Shown: positions 42,648 through 52,006, counted from the first letter of the stretch. The stretch: DNA of 64,000 nt from Nocardioides eburneiflavus (GCF_004785795.1 NZ_SRRO01000001.1:4340001-4404000); one strand, 5' to 3'. The notes: generated by a model not told the origin, from the sequence alone. Made by a program: numbers and translations.

Positions 42648-43513
42648 AGGTGGCCTCCCGCCCCGTGGTAGCCCTTCTTGCGGGCGTAGCGGTCGGTGAG
42701 CCGCGCCATCGGGATGGTCAGGCAGCAGAACAGCACCCCGGCCACGACGTACGGCGTGTAGTTGAAGTCGAGGGCCGTCTCGATCTGGGCCTTGCGGATC
42801 GCGTCGCTCACCCCGAGCACCGCGATCAGGCCGGAGTCCTTCTGGAGCGAGACGAGGTCGTTCATCAGGGGCGGGATCACGCGGCGCCAGGCCTGCGGCA
42901 GCACGACGTGGCGCAGCGTCTGGCCGTAGGAGAGCCCCAGCGAGCGTCCGGCCAGTCGCTGGCTCGGGTGCACGGACTCGATGCCCGCGCGGAACACCTC
43001 CGCGACGTAGGCGGAGTAGGACAGCACCAGCGCGGCACCGCCCCAGAACAGCGGCGACGTCGGCAGTCCCTGGAGGCTCAGCGCCGGACCGCCGAAGCCG
43101 AGCAGGAAGATCACCAGCAGCAGCGGCAGGCCGCGGAAGACGTCGACGTAGGCCGTGCCGAGCATCCGCAGCGGGAAGGCGACGGGTCCGCGGAGCGTAC
43201 GCACGATCGCCACGGTCAGGCTGAGCACCAGGATCAGCAGCCAGCAGACCACCATCACCCGGATGTTGAGCCAGAGCCCGTCGACGACCGCCGGGAACGA
43301 CGAGACGGCCTTGTCCCAGTCGAAGTAGGTCTCGCGCACGCGCTCCCAGCCCGGCGAGCTGACCACCGCGCCGGTGAGGGTGCCCAGCAGGAGCAGGGTG
43401 CTGACGGCGGCGATCGCCGCGCTGCGCACCGTACGGCGGCGTCGCCACTCGTCACGCTCACGCTGGACGTCGGAGGGCTGCCAGTCCGCCTCTGGGGCGA
43501 CCTGGTGGGTCAT
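42644..43513 (-). CDS. Polar amino-acid type ABC transporter permease
   Basis: Membrane permease of 289 aa in the His/Glu/Gln/Arg/opine family. After a charged cytoplasmic N terminus of about 30 residues there are about six transmembrane segments, with the family loop YVDVFRGLPLLLVIF and an EAA-like region around LAGRSLGLSYGQTLRHVVLP. The long N-terminal extension carries one extra hydrophobic segment before the core. Its start overlaps the stop of the binding-protein gene by one base frame (ATGA). Confidence 0.9.
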   Translation of the reverse strand: MTHQVAPEADWQPSDVQRERDEWRRRRTVRSAAIAAVSTLLLLGTLTGAVVSSPGWERVRETYFDWDKAVSSFPAVVDGLWLNIRVMVVCWLLILVLSLTVAIVRTLRGPVAFPLRMLGTAYVDVFRGLPLLLVIFLLGFGGPALSLQGLPTSPLFWGGAALVLSYSAYVAEVFRAGIESVHPSQRLAGRSLGLSYGQTLRHVVLPQAWRRVIPPLMNDLVSLQKDSGLIAVLGVSDAIRKAQIETALDFNYTPYVVAGVLFCCLTIPMARLTDRYARKKGYHGAGGHL

Positions 43514-44430
43514 CAGGACAGCTCGGGCGCGCCCTGCTGGGCCAGCCACTCCTGGCCGATCTGGTCGAGCACGCCGTCCTCGCGGAGCGTGTCGACAGCG
43601 CCGGTGACGCAGTCGGTGAGCGGGCTGTCCTTGCCCAGGACGGCGCCGAACTGCTCGGTCTCGCCCTCCGGGAGCGGCAGCTGGCCGACGATCACGCCGT
43701 CGTCGAGCTGGACGGCGGTCATGAAGTAGGCCGTCGGGAGGTCGACGACGATGCCGTCGATCTGGCCGTTCTTGAGGGCCTGGACCGCCTGGTCGTTGGT
43801 GTCGAAGACGGCCGGCTCCCGCGAGGGCTGGATCTGGTCGGTGATCGCGGTGTAGCTGGTGGTGCCGACCTGGGCGCCGAGCTTGGCGTCGGCGAGGTCG
43901 GCGACGCTGGTCGCGCCGTCGATCGAGCTGCCGGAGTTGGTGATCACGGTCTGCACGACGTCGTAGTAGCCGGAGGAGAAGTCGACCGCCTTGCGCCGGG
44001 CCTCGGTGATGGAGACCTGGTTGATGTCGAAGTCGAAGTCCTTGGGGCCGGGCTGGACGACCTTGTTGAACGGCACCTTGACCCAGGTGACCTGCTCGGC
44101 GGTGTAGCCGAGCTGCTCGGCGATCGCGTAGGCGACGGCGGACTCGTAGCCCTTGCCGTTGGTCGGGTCGTTGTCGACGAACCACGGCTCGTAGGCCGGG
44201 TCGTCGGTCGCGATGGTGAGCGTGCCGTCGGCGACCGTCTCCATCGTGTCGGGCGTGCACTCGTCGGCGGCGGGCGTCTCCGAGGAGGTGTCGCCCTCGG
44301 TGTCGCTGGAGGTGTCGTCGGCGCTGTCGGCCTCGTCGGTCGGGGCGCAGGCGGTGAGCGCGAGCGTGGCGGCCGCGAGGGCGGCGACGGCGAGCTGGCG
44401 CAACGCGTAGCGCCGGGAGGTCTTCAGCAT
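43513..44430 (-). CDS. Polar amino-acid type ABC transporter substrate-binding lipoprotein
   Basis: Lipoprotein of 305 aa. The signal ends in LTAC with lipidated Cys28, followed by an acidic Ser/Thr/Asp/Glu-rich linker of about 30 residues. The body is a family-3 solute-binding fold: TLTIATDDPAYEPWF, then DFDINQVSITEARRKAVDFS, a variant of the usual EITPERA motif. Ligand probably a charged or polar amino acid. No ribosome binding site precedes the ATG; a TACGAT -10 box ends six bases upstream, so the mRNA is probably leaderless. Confidence 0.9.
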   Translation of the reverse strand: MLKTSRRYALRQLAVAALAAATLALTACAPTDEADSADDTSSDTEGDTSSETPAADECTPDTMETVADGTLTIATDDPAYEPWFVDNDPTNGKGYESAVAYAIAEQLGYTAEQVTWVKVPFNKVVQPGPKDFDFDINQVSITEARRKAVDFSSGYYDVVQTVITNSGSSIDGATSVADLADAKLGAQVGTTSYTAITDQIQPSREPAVFDTNDQAVQALKNGQIDGIVVDLPTAYFMTAVQLDDGVIVGQLPLPEGETEQFGAVLGKDSPLTDCVTGAVDTLREDGVLDQIGQEWLAQQGAPELS

Positions 44431-44436
44431 GGAGGA

Positions 44437-44442
44437 ATCGTA
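44437..44442 (-). promoter_or_regulatory. -10 box of a leaderless promoter (TACGAT)
   Basis: TACGAT on the minus strand ends six bases before the ATG of the amino-acid binding-protein gene. No good -35 is seen, the region upstream being the end of hisF. Confidence 0.45.
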
Positions 44443-44456
44443 CGACTCCGCCCACC

Positions 44457-45230
44457 TCAGCGGACGGGGTGACCCGCCGCGGACAGACCGGCCTTGACGT
44501 CGCCGATGCTGAGGGTGCCGAAGTGGAAGACGGTGGCTGCCAGCACGGCGTCGGCCCCTGCTTCCACGGCGGGCGGGAAGTGCTCGACCGCTCCCGCTCC
44601 CCCGCTCGCGATGACCGGGATGCCCACCTCGCGGCGCACCGCCCGGATCAGCTCGAGGTCGAAGCCGTCGGTGGTGCCGTCGGCGTCCATCGCGTTGAGC
44701 AGGATCTCGCCGGCGCCGAGCTCGGCGGCGCGTACGGCCCACTCGATCGCGTCCAGCCCGGCGCTCTTGCGGCCGCCGTGCGTGGTGACCTCGAACCCGC
44801 TGTCGGTGCGCTGCTCGTCGGACCGCGTGCGCCGCGCGTCGACGCTCAGCACGAGCACCTGGTTGCCGAAGCGACCGGCGATCTCGGCGACGAGCTCGGG
44901 GCGGTGGATGGCCGCGGTGTTGACCGCCACCTTGTCGGCGCCGGCGCGCAGCAGCCGGTCGACGTCCTCGACGCTGCTCACCCCGCCGCCGACCGTGAGC
45001 GGGATGAAGACCTCCTCGGCGCACCGGCTCACCACCTCCATCGTGGTGGCGCGGCCCTCGTGCGAGGCGGAGATGTCGAGGAAGGTCAGCTCGTCGGCAC
45101 CCTCGGCGTCGTAGAGCCGCGCGAGCTCGACCGGGTCACCGGCGTCGCGGAGCTCGGTGAAGTTGACGCCCTTGACCACCCGGCCGCCGTCGACGTCGAG
45201 GCAGGGGATGACGCGGATCGCGAGGCTCAT
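44457..45230 (-). CDS. hisF: Imidazole glycerol phosphate synthase cyclase subunit HisF
   Basis: TIM-barrel cyclase of 257 aa that, with HisH, converts PRFAR to imidazole glycerol phosphate and AICAR. The N-terminal catalytic Asp is in [16 protein letters not shown] and the phosphate-binding loops are LTVGGGV and IASGGAG. Full-length for the family. Start ATG 45230 overlaps the Nudix gene stop (ATGA), so it is in an operon with hisA and the Nudix gene. Its partner hisH lies about 9 kb away in the other half of the split locus. Confidence 0.97.
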   Translation of the reverse strand: MSLAIRVIPCLDVDGGRVVKGVNFTELRDAGDPVELARLYDAEGADELTFLDISASHEGRATTMEVVSRCAEEVFIPLTVGGGVSSVEDVDRLLRAGADKVAVNTAAIHRPELVAEIAGRFGNQVLVLSVDARRTRSDEQRTDSGFEVTTHGGRKSAGLDAIEWAVRAAELGAGEILLNAMDADGTTDGFDLELIRAVRREVGIPVIASGGAGAVEHFPPAVEAGADAVLAATVFHFGTLSIGDVKAGLSAAGHPVR

Positions 45231-45673
45231 CGCTCCGCCATCCGCTGGCGTCGGGCCGCGAGCGCGACGTCGACGATCTCCACACGCGGCTCGCCCTCGA
45301 GCTCGGCGAGCGGGACCCAGGCGGCGTGGTCGGTCGAGCCGTCGACCTCGGTCGTGCCGAGCTCGCCGCCGGTGATCGACGCCTCGAAGACGAACCGCTG
45401 CGAGCGGTACCAGCCGTCGAAGGTCCGACCCCGCGCGGTGAAGTGGTGCTCGGCGAGGAGCGCACCCGGCTCGACGTGGTAGCCGGTCTCCTCGTAGACC
45501 TCGCGCACCAGCCCGTCGCGGACCGACTCCTCGAACTCGATCCCACCCCCGGGCAGCGTCCAGGCGGGTTCGGCGATCCCCTCGCCGTTCCACCAGGCGA
45601 GCAGTGCGCGCTCCTGCTCGTCGACCAGGAGGACGTAGGCCCCCAGCCGGGTGTGGTACTCGGTGAACTCCAT
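45227..45673 (-). CDS. Nudix hydrolase between hisA and hisF
   Basis: Protein of 148 aa with a complete Nudix box, from [10 protein letters not shown] to [11 protein letters not shown], which binds Mg2+ and hydrolyses nucleoside-diphosphate linkages. The gene fits tightly between hisA (two-base gap) and hisF (ATGA overlap) and so is co-expressed with them. Some actinobacteria have an inositol phosphatase-type gene in this place; a Nudix enzyme could conceivably serve in PR-ATP/PR-AMP handling or house-cleaning, but nothing in the sequence shows it. Confidence 0.88.
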   Translation of the reverse strand: MEFTEYHTRLGAYVLLVDEQERALLAWWNGEGIAEPAWTLPGGGIEFEESVRDGLVREVYEETGYHVEPGALLAEHHFTARGRTFDGWYRSQRFVFEASITGGELGTTEVDGSTDHAAWVPLAELEGEPRVEIVDVALAARRQRMAER

Positions 45674-45675
45674 GC

Positions 45676-46428
45676 TCAGCTGCTCCTCGGCAGGGTCATC
45701 GCGAGGGCGTCCTCGAGGGTGAAGCGGCCCTCGTAGAGCGCGGTGCCGGCGATCGCACCCTCGACCCCCTCGTCGACGAGGGTCATCAGCGCGCGGATGT
45801 CGTCGAGGGTGGTCACGCCACCGCTGGCGACCACCGGCTTGTCGGTCGCCGCGCAGACGTCGCGGAGGAGCTGGAGGTTGGGGCCCTGGAGCATGCCGTC
45901 CTTGTTGACGTCGGTGACGACGTAGCGCGCGCAGCCCTCGGAGTCGAGGCGGGCGAGGGTCTCGTACAGGTCGCCTCCCTCGCGGGTCCAGCCGCGGGCA
46001 GCGAGGGTGGTGCCGCGCACGTCGAGGCCGACCGCCACCCGGTCGCCGTACGTCGCTATCGCCCTCGCGCACCACTCGGGCTGCTCGAGCGCGGCGGTGC
46101 CGATGTTGACCCGTCGGCAGCCGGTGGCCATGGCGGCCTCGAGGGACTCGTCGTCGCGGATGCCGCCGCTCATCTCGACCTGGATGTCGAGGGTGCCGAC
46201 GATCCTCGCCTGGAGCTCGCGGTTGTGGCCGTGCCCGAAGGCGGCGTCGAGGTCGACGAGGTGGATCCACTCGGCACCGGCGTCCTGCCAGCGCAGCGCG
46301 GCCTCGACGGGGTCGCCGAACCGCTTCTCGGACCCGTCCACGCCCTGCACCAGCTGGACGGCCTGGCCGCCCTTGATGTCGACGGCGGGCAGGAGCTCGA
46401 GATAGGGCTGCTCGGGAGTGCTGGGCAT
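45676..46428 (-). CDS. hisA: Phosphoribosyl isomerase (HisA/PriA)
   Basis: TIM-barrel isomerase of 250 aa. Features are [18 protein letters not shown] with the catalytic Asp, [26 protein letters not shown] with the second Asp and [12 protein letters not shown]. In most actinobacteria this protein also works as TrpF (PriA); whether that holds here is inferred from taxonomy. It begins a short operon hisA-nudix-hisF. The ATG is six bases after a TAGGAT -10 box, so a leaderless promoter probably starts the segment. Confidence 0.95.
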   Translation of the reverse strand: MPSTPEQPYLELLPAVDIKGGQAVQLVQGVDGSEKRFGDPVEAALRWQDAGAEWIHLVDLDAAFGHGHNRELQARIVGTLDIQVEMSGGIRDDESLEAAMATGCRRVNIGTAALEQPEWCARAIATYGDRVAVGLDVRGTTLAARGWTREGGDLYETLARLDSEGCARYVVTDVNKDGMLQGPNLQLLRDVCAATDKPVVASGGVTTLDDIRALMTLVDEGVEGAIAGTALYEGRFTLEDALAMTLPRSS

Positions 46429-46434
46429 GGGTCG

Positions 46435-46440
46435 ATCCTA
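46435..46440 (-). promoter_or_regulatory. -10 box of the hisA leaderless promoter (TAGGAT)
   Basis: TAGGAT-CGACCC-ATG on the minus strand. Nearly identical spacing and sequence to the hisD and HNH promoters (TAGAATCGACGGC-ATG and TAGGATCGAACGC-ATG). Confidence 0.6.
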
Positions 46441-46885
46441 GGAGTGGCGGCCCCGGCGCCCTCCAGGGCGTCGCACCGGCGAGACGGGGGCCACCACTGC
46501 GGGCGGACCTGCCAGCGGCGGCTGCCGTGGTCGGTCGGTGGACCCGTGCGCGCGACGACGGAGCGCATCGGCGAGGACACGATCCTGGAGGCACTGCTCG
46601 AGAGCCTCGACTGCCGGACACGAGCGAGCGGTCCGACGTCCTGCGACTGCCCGACGGAGGTGGCGGCGGCGAGGTTCACCGCGCGACGCCGCCATCCGGG
46701 CATCACGACAGGAGCCGGTCACCACACGAGATCCTCAAGTCGCTCCACCGCCTGCCGTCGGCGGCTCGCGTGCCGCTGGGGTTGCCCACCGTCGTACGCG
46801 TCGACACCACCCTCCTGACCGGGCCGACGCAGTCGGGACGTGCCTCTGACCCCGCCGGGTGTCGTCGGCGGGGTGTGGGGCGTGG
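46441..46885. other. Intergenic region without recognisable gene
   Basis: About 440 bp between the HNH gene stop and the hisA promoter. Open frames exist but have no start site, family motif or consistent codon bias. It may hold decayed DNA left by the insertion that split the his locus. Confidence 0.5.
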
Positions 46886-48358
46886 TCATCGTCGGCGGGG
46901 TCGTGGGACGCCGGGTGGGGCTGCCACATCCGGTGGTTCTGGTGGGTCGAGGTCGGTGGTGCCGGTGTGGTCGCGGCGATAGCGGTGGCCGTGGGGGGAG
47001 GTCCACTCGTACGCCCCGGGCGCGGTCATGGCGTAGCGCCAGGCGGAGTGGGTCTTGAGCCTGTGGTGGAACCGGCACAGGCAGGCGAGGTTGCTCGTGG
47101 TGGTGGGACCGGGTTGCGGTCTGCCCTCGGCCTCGGCATCGTCGTCCCACGGGATTATGTGGTCGACGTCGCAGCGGCGTGCGGGGCGCGAGCAGAACGG
47201 GAAGACACACATGCGATCCCGCAGCTGGACCTGTTCGCGGATGTCGGCGGGGACCTTGTAGCCCTGCGCGGTGAGCTCGCTGTTGAGGTCGATGACGGGC
47301 TTGATGGTGACCTCGGTGCGGGAGTCGGCGCACCACGACCGGATCTGGTCGAGCAGGACCAAACGCCGGCCGTTCTCCATCCGCCCGGTGGGACCGAACA
47401 CCGTGGTGTCGCCGGAGAAGGACGCGTCGAGGTGGGCGTGGATGACGACCTGACGCGCAGCGGGCAGGTTCGGCTCACTCTCATCGGTGGTTGAGGTGCG
47501 AGCGGAGCGAGCCTCGAAACCACTCCACTGGACACCACCGTCCGCGAACGCGAGCTCGAGCGCAGTCTGGGTCCGGGCGAGGTCCCCGAGGGCCTTGGCG
47601 CGTCGGGCGTCGAGCGGCAGCAGGGACCCGAGGGCGGCCTGGGTGGCGGCGTGGTGGGTGACGGCGCGGTCGAGGTCGAGGGCGTCGGCGATGTCGACCT
47701 CGGCCTCGATCCGCATGGTGCCGGCGTAGTGCACGTCGTCGGTGTCGACGGTGACGTGGCGCGGGTCGACGTGCAGGTAGCCGTCCTCCGGGTCCTGCGT
47801 GGGGTCGGTGGTCGCGAGGTCGTAGCGCTTGATCGTCTCCGCGACGAGCCGGTCGAGCTGCGCGGTGCCGATGCGTCCGGCGACGGCGGCGACCTGGGCG
47901 TCGACGAACCCGGCCGCCTCGGGCGTGAGGGGCGGGGTGGAGTGGATGGTGGTGTCCGCGACCGCGCGTGCCCGCCACGCCGGCACCTGCCCGGCTTGCA
48001 CCTGTGCCCACAGGCGGGTAAGGCGGTGACGGAGCTCGAGGGCGTGGCCGATGAGCTTCTTCGCCGCCGTCGACGTGATCCCGAGGACGGTGCCGAGCTC
48101 GGCGCAACAGAACTCCGCCACCAGCGGGGCACCCTCACCCGCGATGGGCTCCTCGTGCTGCGACCCCGGGACGGTGAACGACGCGGCGGCGTGGATCGAC
48201 TCGGGCGGGTGCAGGTCGGCCCACCGGGCCGCGACATCGAGGAGGTCTGCTGCGGCCCGGTCCTCGGCGGACTTCCGGCTTCGAGCGAGCGCGAGCAGCT
48301 CGGCAGCAGAGAGGTCCTCGACCTCACCTGCTCCGGGCGCCAGCAGCTCTTCGCTCAT
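46886..48358 (-). CDS. DUF222/HNH endonuclease-like protein
   Basis: Protein of 490 aa of the actinobacterial DUF222 (REP13E12-like) group. The first 300 residues are the helical DUF222 domain. The C-terminal HNH module has CVFPFCSRPARRCDVDHI, a middle Asn (TSNLACLCRFHH) and a closing His, so the metal-binding catalytic set looks complete. Its role is unknown; it is often multicopy and mobile. A REP-like hairpin is embedded in the frame at 47486-47523 (about residues 279-291). ATG 48358 lies seven bases after TAGGAT, indicating a leaderless promoter. Confidence 0.87.
   Translation of the reverse strand: MSEELLAPGAGEVEDLSAAELLALARSRKSAEDRAAADLLDVAARWADLHPPESIHAAASFTVPGSQHEEPIAGEGAPLVAEFCCAELGTVLGITSTAAKKLIGHALELRHRLTRLWAQVQAGQVPAWRARAVADTTIHSTPPLTPEAAGFVDAQVAAVAGRIGTAQLDRLVAETIKRYDLATTDPTQDPEDGYLHVDPRHVTVDTDDVHYAGTMRIEAEVDIADALDLDRAVTHHAATQAALGSLLPLDARRAKALGDLARTQTALELAFADGGVQWSGFEARSARTSTTDESEPNLPAARQVVIHAHLDASFSGDTTVFGPTGRMENGRRLVLLDQIRSWCADSRTEVTIKPVIDLNSELTAQGYKVPADIREQVQLRDRMCVFPFCSRPARRCDVDHIIPWDDDAEAEGRPQPGPTTTSNLACLCRFHHRLKTHSAWRYAMTAPGAYEWTSPHGHRYRRDHTGTTDLDPPEPPDVAAPPGVPRPRRR
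47486..47523. repeat. REP-like palindrome inside the HNH gene
   Basis: A 38-bp imperfect inverted repeat, GGTGGTTGAGGTGCGAGC ... GCGAGCCTCGAAACCAC, of a type I recall as frequent between genes in Nocardioides and relatives. Here it is in the coding frame and adds about 13 residues (SGFEARSARTSTT) to the protein. Confidence 0.65.
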
Positions 48359-48365
48359 GCGTTCG

Positions 48366-48371
48366 ATCCTA
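48366..48371 (-). promoter_or_regulatory. -10 box of the HNH gene leaderless promoter (TAGGAT)
   Basis: TAGGAT-CGAACGC-ATG on the minus strand; seven bases between the box and the start codon. Confidence 0.55.
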
Positions 48372-49067
48372 GAGATGGGGTACGACAACGGATCGCACCG
48401 CGCACTCGATGCCCGCCCTGTGGAGGGAGCACGGAGGCCGGGCTGAGCGCGTACCTTGCCCTCGTCACCGGGCCTCGGGGGCAATCGGTCCATGGCGGGC
48501 CTCGCAGCACGCGGCGGCGGACGGGGGGTGCCGTCGACCTGCGCCGCGGTGGGCCCTGCGGTCGCACCAAGTTACGCCAAAGCGCTCGTCGCCGTCGACG
48601 TGAACGGTCTGCCAGACGGCCACGCTGGTCGTGCCCGCCTCAACCCATGAGAACCGGGCGAGCGACTGATGCTGGCGCATCTGGACCGGCGGGGCGTGAC
48701 CGAGCGGCTCGAGTTGGTCCCGGTGGACCGTGGAGTTACGGCCGGCGCGTTACGCACCCTCGGTCGCGACCACGACGTCGAGGTCGCTCGACCGCCTCGG
48801 CCGCTTGGCGACGTCGTTCGAGAACACCACCACCTCGGCGACTCGCTAGCTCCAGGTCGCCTGCATCGCCACCACGCTTCGCCACCTGACGCGAGGGCGG
48901 CCACGGCGAGGCGCGTGGGCACTCGCCGCCCCACCGGCCGCCGACGCAAAGCGCGGAATGCGGCAGAAGCCATTAGATCCGGATGTTCGACAGCAGGTGA
49001 CACTCGGTGCATCAGTTGGAGCAATAGGCTGAACGACCTTCGCCTCGACCGACTCGGAGCAGCCGTA
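48372..49067. other. Intergenic region without recognisable gene
   Basis: About 700 bp between the HNH promoter and the lipoprotein gene. Overlapping frames occur on both strands with low-complexity Arg-rich translations and no start sites. No tRNA, repeat or mobile-element end was recognised. Probably decayed sequence of the inserted segment. Confidence 0.5.
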
Positions 49068-49736
49068 ATGCCCCACCCCTCGCAGACCCGACGCAAGCCA
49101 CGCCGTCGGTGTGTTCACTTGAGCCACGGTTCGACGCTGCTCGTCCTAGTCACCGCTCTTGCGGGCTGCTCGGGAGCCTCTCCGAGGGAGGCCGTCACGA
49201 GGAGCTCGGTCCCCGACGCAGTGGGTGATGTGGTGGTGGGCGGGCTGGGCAAAGACCGAGAGACCGTTACTGCCGCTCCTGGAAATACGATCACCGACAT
49301 CATCACTACGACCGTTGACCACGGCGCTGACGTGGTAGCCATCGAGGTCGCCTTCAATGACCTACGCCCCCGCCAATACCTGGACCTGAGTGCCTATGTG
49401 ACGACGGACAGCACCGGGTCCCGCCTCCCGACTCAGGCGACCGCGTTGACTTATCTCGGCGACAGCAGCATCGACATCTACTACGAAGGTGACCCGCCGT
49501 CGCGCTGCACTGATGCAACTGTCGCCATCGACTACGACATCAACACGTTGACCATGTCCATACCTCGCAGATGCCTGGGTGAGCCCCGCTGGATCGAGGC
49601 TGAAGTGCGCGCGGCCACCATGCGCTATGAGGCAACGGGCTCGCGCAGAGATGCGGTGTGGGAGGACGACGCCTATCGGACCGGTCAGGACCAACCAGCG
49701 GGGGGTCAGACCAGCGGCAGGCTCCACCATCCGTAA
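49068..49736 (+). CDS. Putative lipoprotein of unknown function
   Basis: Protein of 222 aa, likely lipidated at Cys34: a basic start (RRKPRRR), a hydrophobic segment and lipobox LAGC. Mature residues 55-200 alternate short strands (ADVVAIEVAFNDL, LDLSAYVTTD, TVAIDYDINTLTMSIPRRCL) and look like a beta-sandwich. The last 20 residues are Gly/Gln-rich. GGAG lies upstream of the ATG. The base composition is visibly lower in G+C than its neighbours (for instance 49260-49320), a sign of transfer. No relatives recognised from memory by name. Confidence 0.7.
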   Translation: MPHPSQTRRKPRRRCVHLSHGSTLLVLVTALAGCSGASPREAVTRSSVPDAVGDVVVGGLGKDRETVTAAPGNTITDIITTTVDHGADVVAIEVAFNDLRPRQYLDLSAYVTTDSTGSRLPTQATALTYLGDSSIDIYYEGDPPSRCTDATVAIDYDINTLTMSIPRRCLGEPRWIEAEVRAATMRYEATGSRRDAVWEDDAYRTGQDQPAGGQTSGRLHHP

Positions 49737-49771
49737 CCCGCCAAGCAGCGCCCACGTCACGAGTCGCGCAG

Positions 49772-50151
49772 ATGAGTGCGTTACCCCTGCAAGGATGTTC
49801 GGATGGATCCCCCGTGCTGCGCGACATCGCCGCGGAGCGCAGCGCCCGTTGGGCGGACGCTGGCCTCGGGTGGGAAGTTGTCGACGGTCGCCGGACGGAC
49901 AAGCCAGCGTCCTGGCTGATCCTCGGCGCGAACGCGGTCCTGGGGCAGGTGACCGTGTGGGTTTCGGGGAGGGCGAGATGGACTGGGGCACCCCAGACGA
50001 CAGCGGCGAACGCCATGACGACATCGACTCTCGTGACGATCTGAACCACGGCGTGGACGACCTCGAGGCTGCACTCAGTGCCCATCTCTGGACGCTCGCG
50101 TCTCGGGTGCTCGTTCCCACCGGTGGGTGTGTGAGCGCGACCGGGAAGTAG
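49772..50151 (+). pseudogene. Likely frameshifted remnant of a small protein gene
   Basis: The first frame, from an ATG at 49772, gives a plausible protein (VLRDIAAERSARWADAGLGW, ending LGQVTVWVSGRA). At about 49960-49975 the plausible reading moves to another frame, which continues GEGEMDWGTPDDSGERHDD to DDLEAALSAHLWTL and stops at 50151. Neither frame alone gives a sensible whole, so a single frameshift is likely. The product resembles small WVSGEA-type proteins seen near such lipoproteins, but the family is not certain. Confidence 0.45.
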
Positions 50152-50296
50152 GACAACCCCAGGTGGTCGTCGGTGCGCGGCATCGGCGCGTCCGGGACAG
50201 GCGGTCGAGGACGTCGACGAGCGCACCCGTGGCGCTGTGATGCTCGCAGGCCGCGACGCGGTAGGCCGGGAGCTGCTCCTCGAGATCCCCGCGAGG

Positions 50297-52006
50297 CTAG
50301 GGTCGCCCGCCCCTCCGCACCGGCAGCTCGTGGGCGGTGCCGTCCATCGGGACCGTCGGCGCGATGCCCATCGCCCGCAGGATCGTCGGCATGATGTCGA
50401 CCGACCGCACCTCGGCACGCAGGTCGTGGTGAGAGGTGCCGGCGCCGGCGAACACGATCGGGACCTGCTGCGACGCGCGCTGGATGCCTCCGTGGTCGCC
50501 GAGGACGGAGTACGTCGTGTCGTCAGGCAGGGTGGCGATCAGGTCGGGCCCGTAGTCGGCGGCCTGGGTGTCGACGAGCTCCTGGGCCTTCGTGGCGAAC
50601 CACCGCTTCTCCGCGCCGTGCATCCGGTCCCACCGGACCGGGGTCACCCGCTGGTAGCGGTCGCCCCGCCGCTGCCACACCGCGGTCACGTCGGGCAGGT
50701 CCGCCATGATGGCCGCCGCGTCGGCGACCGCTGCGGACGACTGGTCGTCGAGCCACACGTTGAGCGAGGAGTCGCTGTAGGAGAGGCCCACGTTGCTGTC
50801 GCCGGTCCCGTCGTCGGTGCCCTCGATGAGCGGGAGCAGGGCCTCCTGCGGGCGCAGGTAGGGCACGTCGTTGGCCGGCGAGCCGTAGTACCAGTTGTAG
50901 TAGCCGTAGTCGTTCTCGGGCTCGAAGTCGCCGTGGAAGTGGCCCTCGGCGGCCGCGACGGAGCCGTGGTCGGCGGTGAGGACGACGAGCGTGTCGTCGA
51001 GCTGGCCGCTCTCCTCGAGCGCCTGCACGATCCGGCCGACCTGCGCGTCGGCGGTCGCGGCGGCGTACTCCATGTGCGTCATCGGGTCGTACCCCGGCGT
51101 CGCGCCCTCCGGGTCGTTGACGCCACCCCACATGTGGGCGGCCTTGTCGACACCCGGGAGGCTCACGAAGATGCCGCTCCAGTCGTCGCCCTCCTGGTCC
51201 ATGATCTCCAGCACCGCGTCGGTGGCCCACACGTCACCGCCCGCCTGGGCCGGGTCGTTGCCCACGACGTAGCGGTGGTCGGTCGCGGGGTAGAGCTGCG
51301 CCGGGAACTGTCCGGTGTCGTAGATGGTGTCGCGGCGGGCCAGCCACCGGGAGCCGCAGGCGGCGGAGAAGTACGCCGGCACGTTGAAGCCGGTCGGCTG
51401 GCGGTAGCGCGTCGTGGTCCCGTCGGGGTTGGGGCAGGTCGGCCCGCTCCCGAAGGTGATCGTCGAGGTGTTCGCCGAGCCGGGACCGCTGAGCCCCCAG
51501 GCGGCGTACCCCTTGGGGCTGACGGTGAACACGGTGCCGGTGTCGTCGAGGTAGTCGGAGAGGTGGGGGTAGCCGGCCGCCTGCTGCAGCGGAGCCATCT
51601 GGGCGCGCCCGAAGTTGCTCGTGATGTAGAGGCCCCCGGGGGCTCCGAGGAGCCCGTCGACGTCGCGGTAGCCCTCGGTGGTCCAGCCCATGTTCTTGGG
51701 CAGGGCGCCCGTCGTGACGACGTTGTGGGTGACGACGGTGACCGATCCGGTGTGGCCGAGGTAGCCGTTCGGCGTGTCGACGCCGTCCTTCATCAGCGCC
51801 TCTACGTTGCGCATGTCGTAGGTGTCGACGATCTCCTTGCTGAGCGCGTCCACGACGATGATCACGACCTTCGTCGGCCGCTCGGCGACCCCTGGGCCGC
51901 GCCGGTCGCGGTCACCGGCCTGGGCGCCGGACTGGGTCCCGGCGACGGTGAGCGCGACCGCGGCGGCGGTGACGACGGCGAGCAGCTGGGCACGGGTCCG
52001 GGGCAT
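50297..52006 (-). CDS. Secreted alkaline-phosphatase-superfamily phosphodiesterase/phosphatase
   Basis: Exported enzyme of 569 aa with a signal peptide ending near residue 30 (SGAQA/GD). The metal sites of the superfamily are visible: VVIIVVDALS near the start, a Thr-nucleophile region GSVTVVTHNVVTTGALP, GVDKAAHMWGG, LTADHGS and LGDHGG. This fits type I phosphodiesterase/nucleotide pyrophosphatase (PF01663-like) and related hydrolases with two metal ions. GGAG precedes the ATG at 52006; a longer frame would overlap the SRPBCC gene. It stands alone in the segment that splits the his locus. Substrate unknown. Confidence 0.85.
   Translation of the reverse strand: MPRTRAQLLAVVTAAAVALTVAGTQSGAQAGDRDRRGPGVAERPTKVVIIVVDALSKEIVDTYDMRNVEALMKDGVDTPNGYLGHTGSVTVVTHNVVTTGALPKNMGWTTEGYRDVDGLLGAPGGLYITSNFGRAQMAPLQQAAGYPHLSDYLDDTGTVFTVSPKGYAAWGLSGPGSANTSTITFGSGPTCPNPDGTTTRYRQPTGFNVPAYFSAACGSRWLARRDTIYDTGQFPAQLYPATDHRYVVGNDPAQAGGDVWATDAVLEIMDQEGDDWSGIFVSLPGVDKAAHMWGGVNDPEGATPGYDPMTHMEYAAATADAQVGRIVQALEESGQLDDTLVVLTADHGSVAAAEGHFHGDFEPENDYGYYNWYYGSPANDVPYLRPQEALLPLIEGTDDGTGDSNVGLSYSDSSLNVWLDDQSSAAVADAAAIMADLPDVTAVWQRRGDRYQRVTPVRWDRMHGAEKRWFATKAQELVDTQAADYGPDLIATLPDDTTYSVLGDHGGIQRASQQVPIVFAGAGTSHHDLRAEVRSVDIMPTILRAMGIAPTVPMDGTAHELPVRRGGRP

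Noticed and set aside
39918-42671. Plus-strand open frame of 917 codons
   Set aside because: Mirror of the two ABC transporter genes on the minus strand; no start site or domain.
48572-49096. Minus-strand frame of 174 codons in the gap after the HNH gene
   Set aside because: Arg/Ser-rich translation and no start site; a decayed gene cannot be excluded but is not supported.
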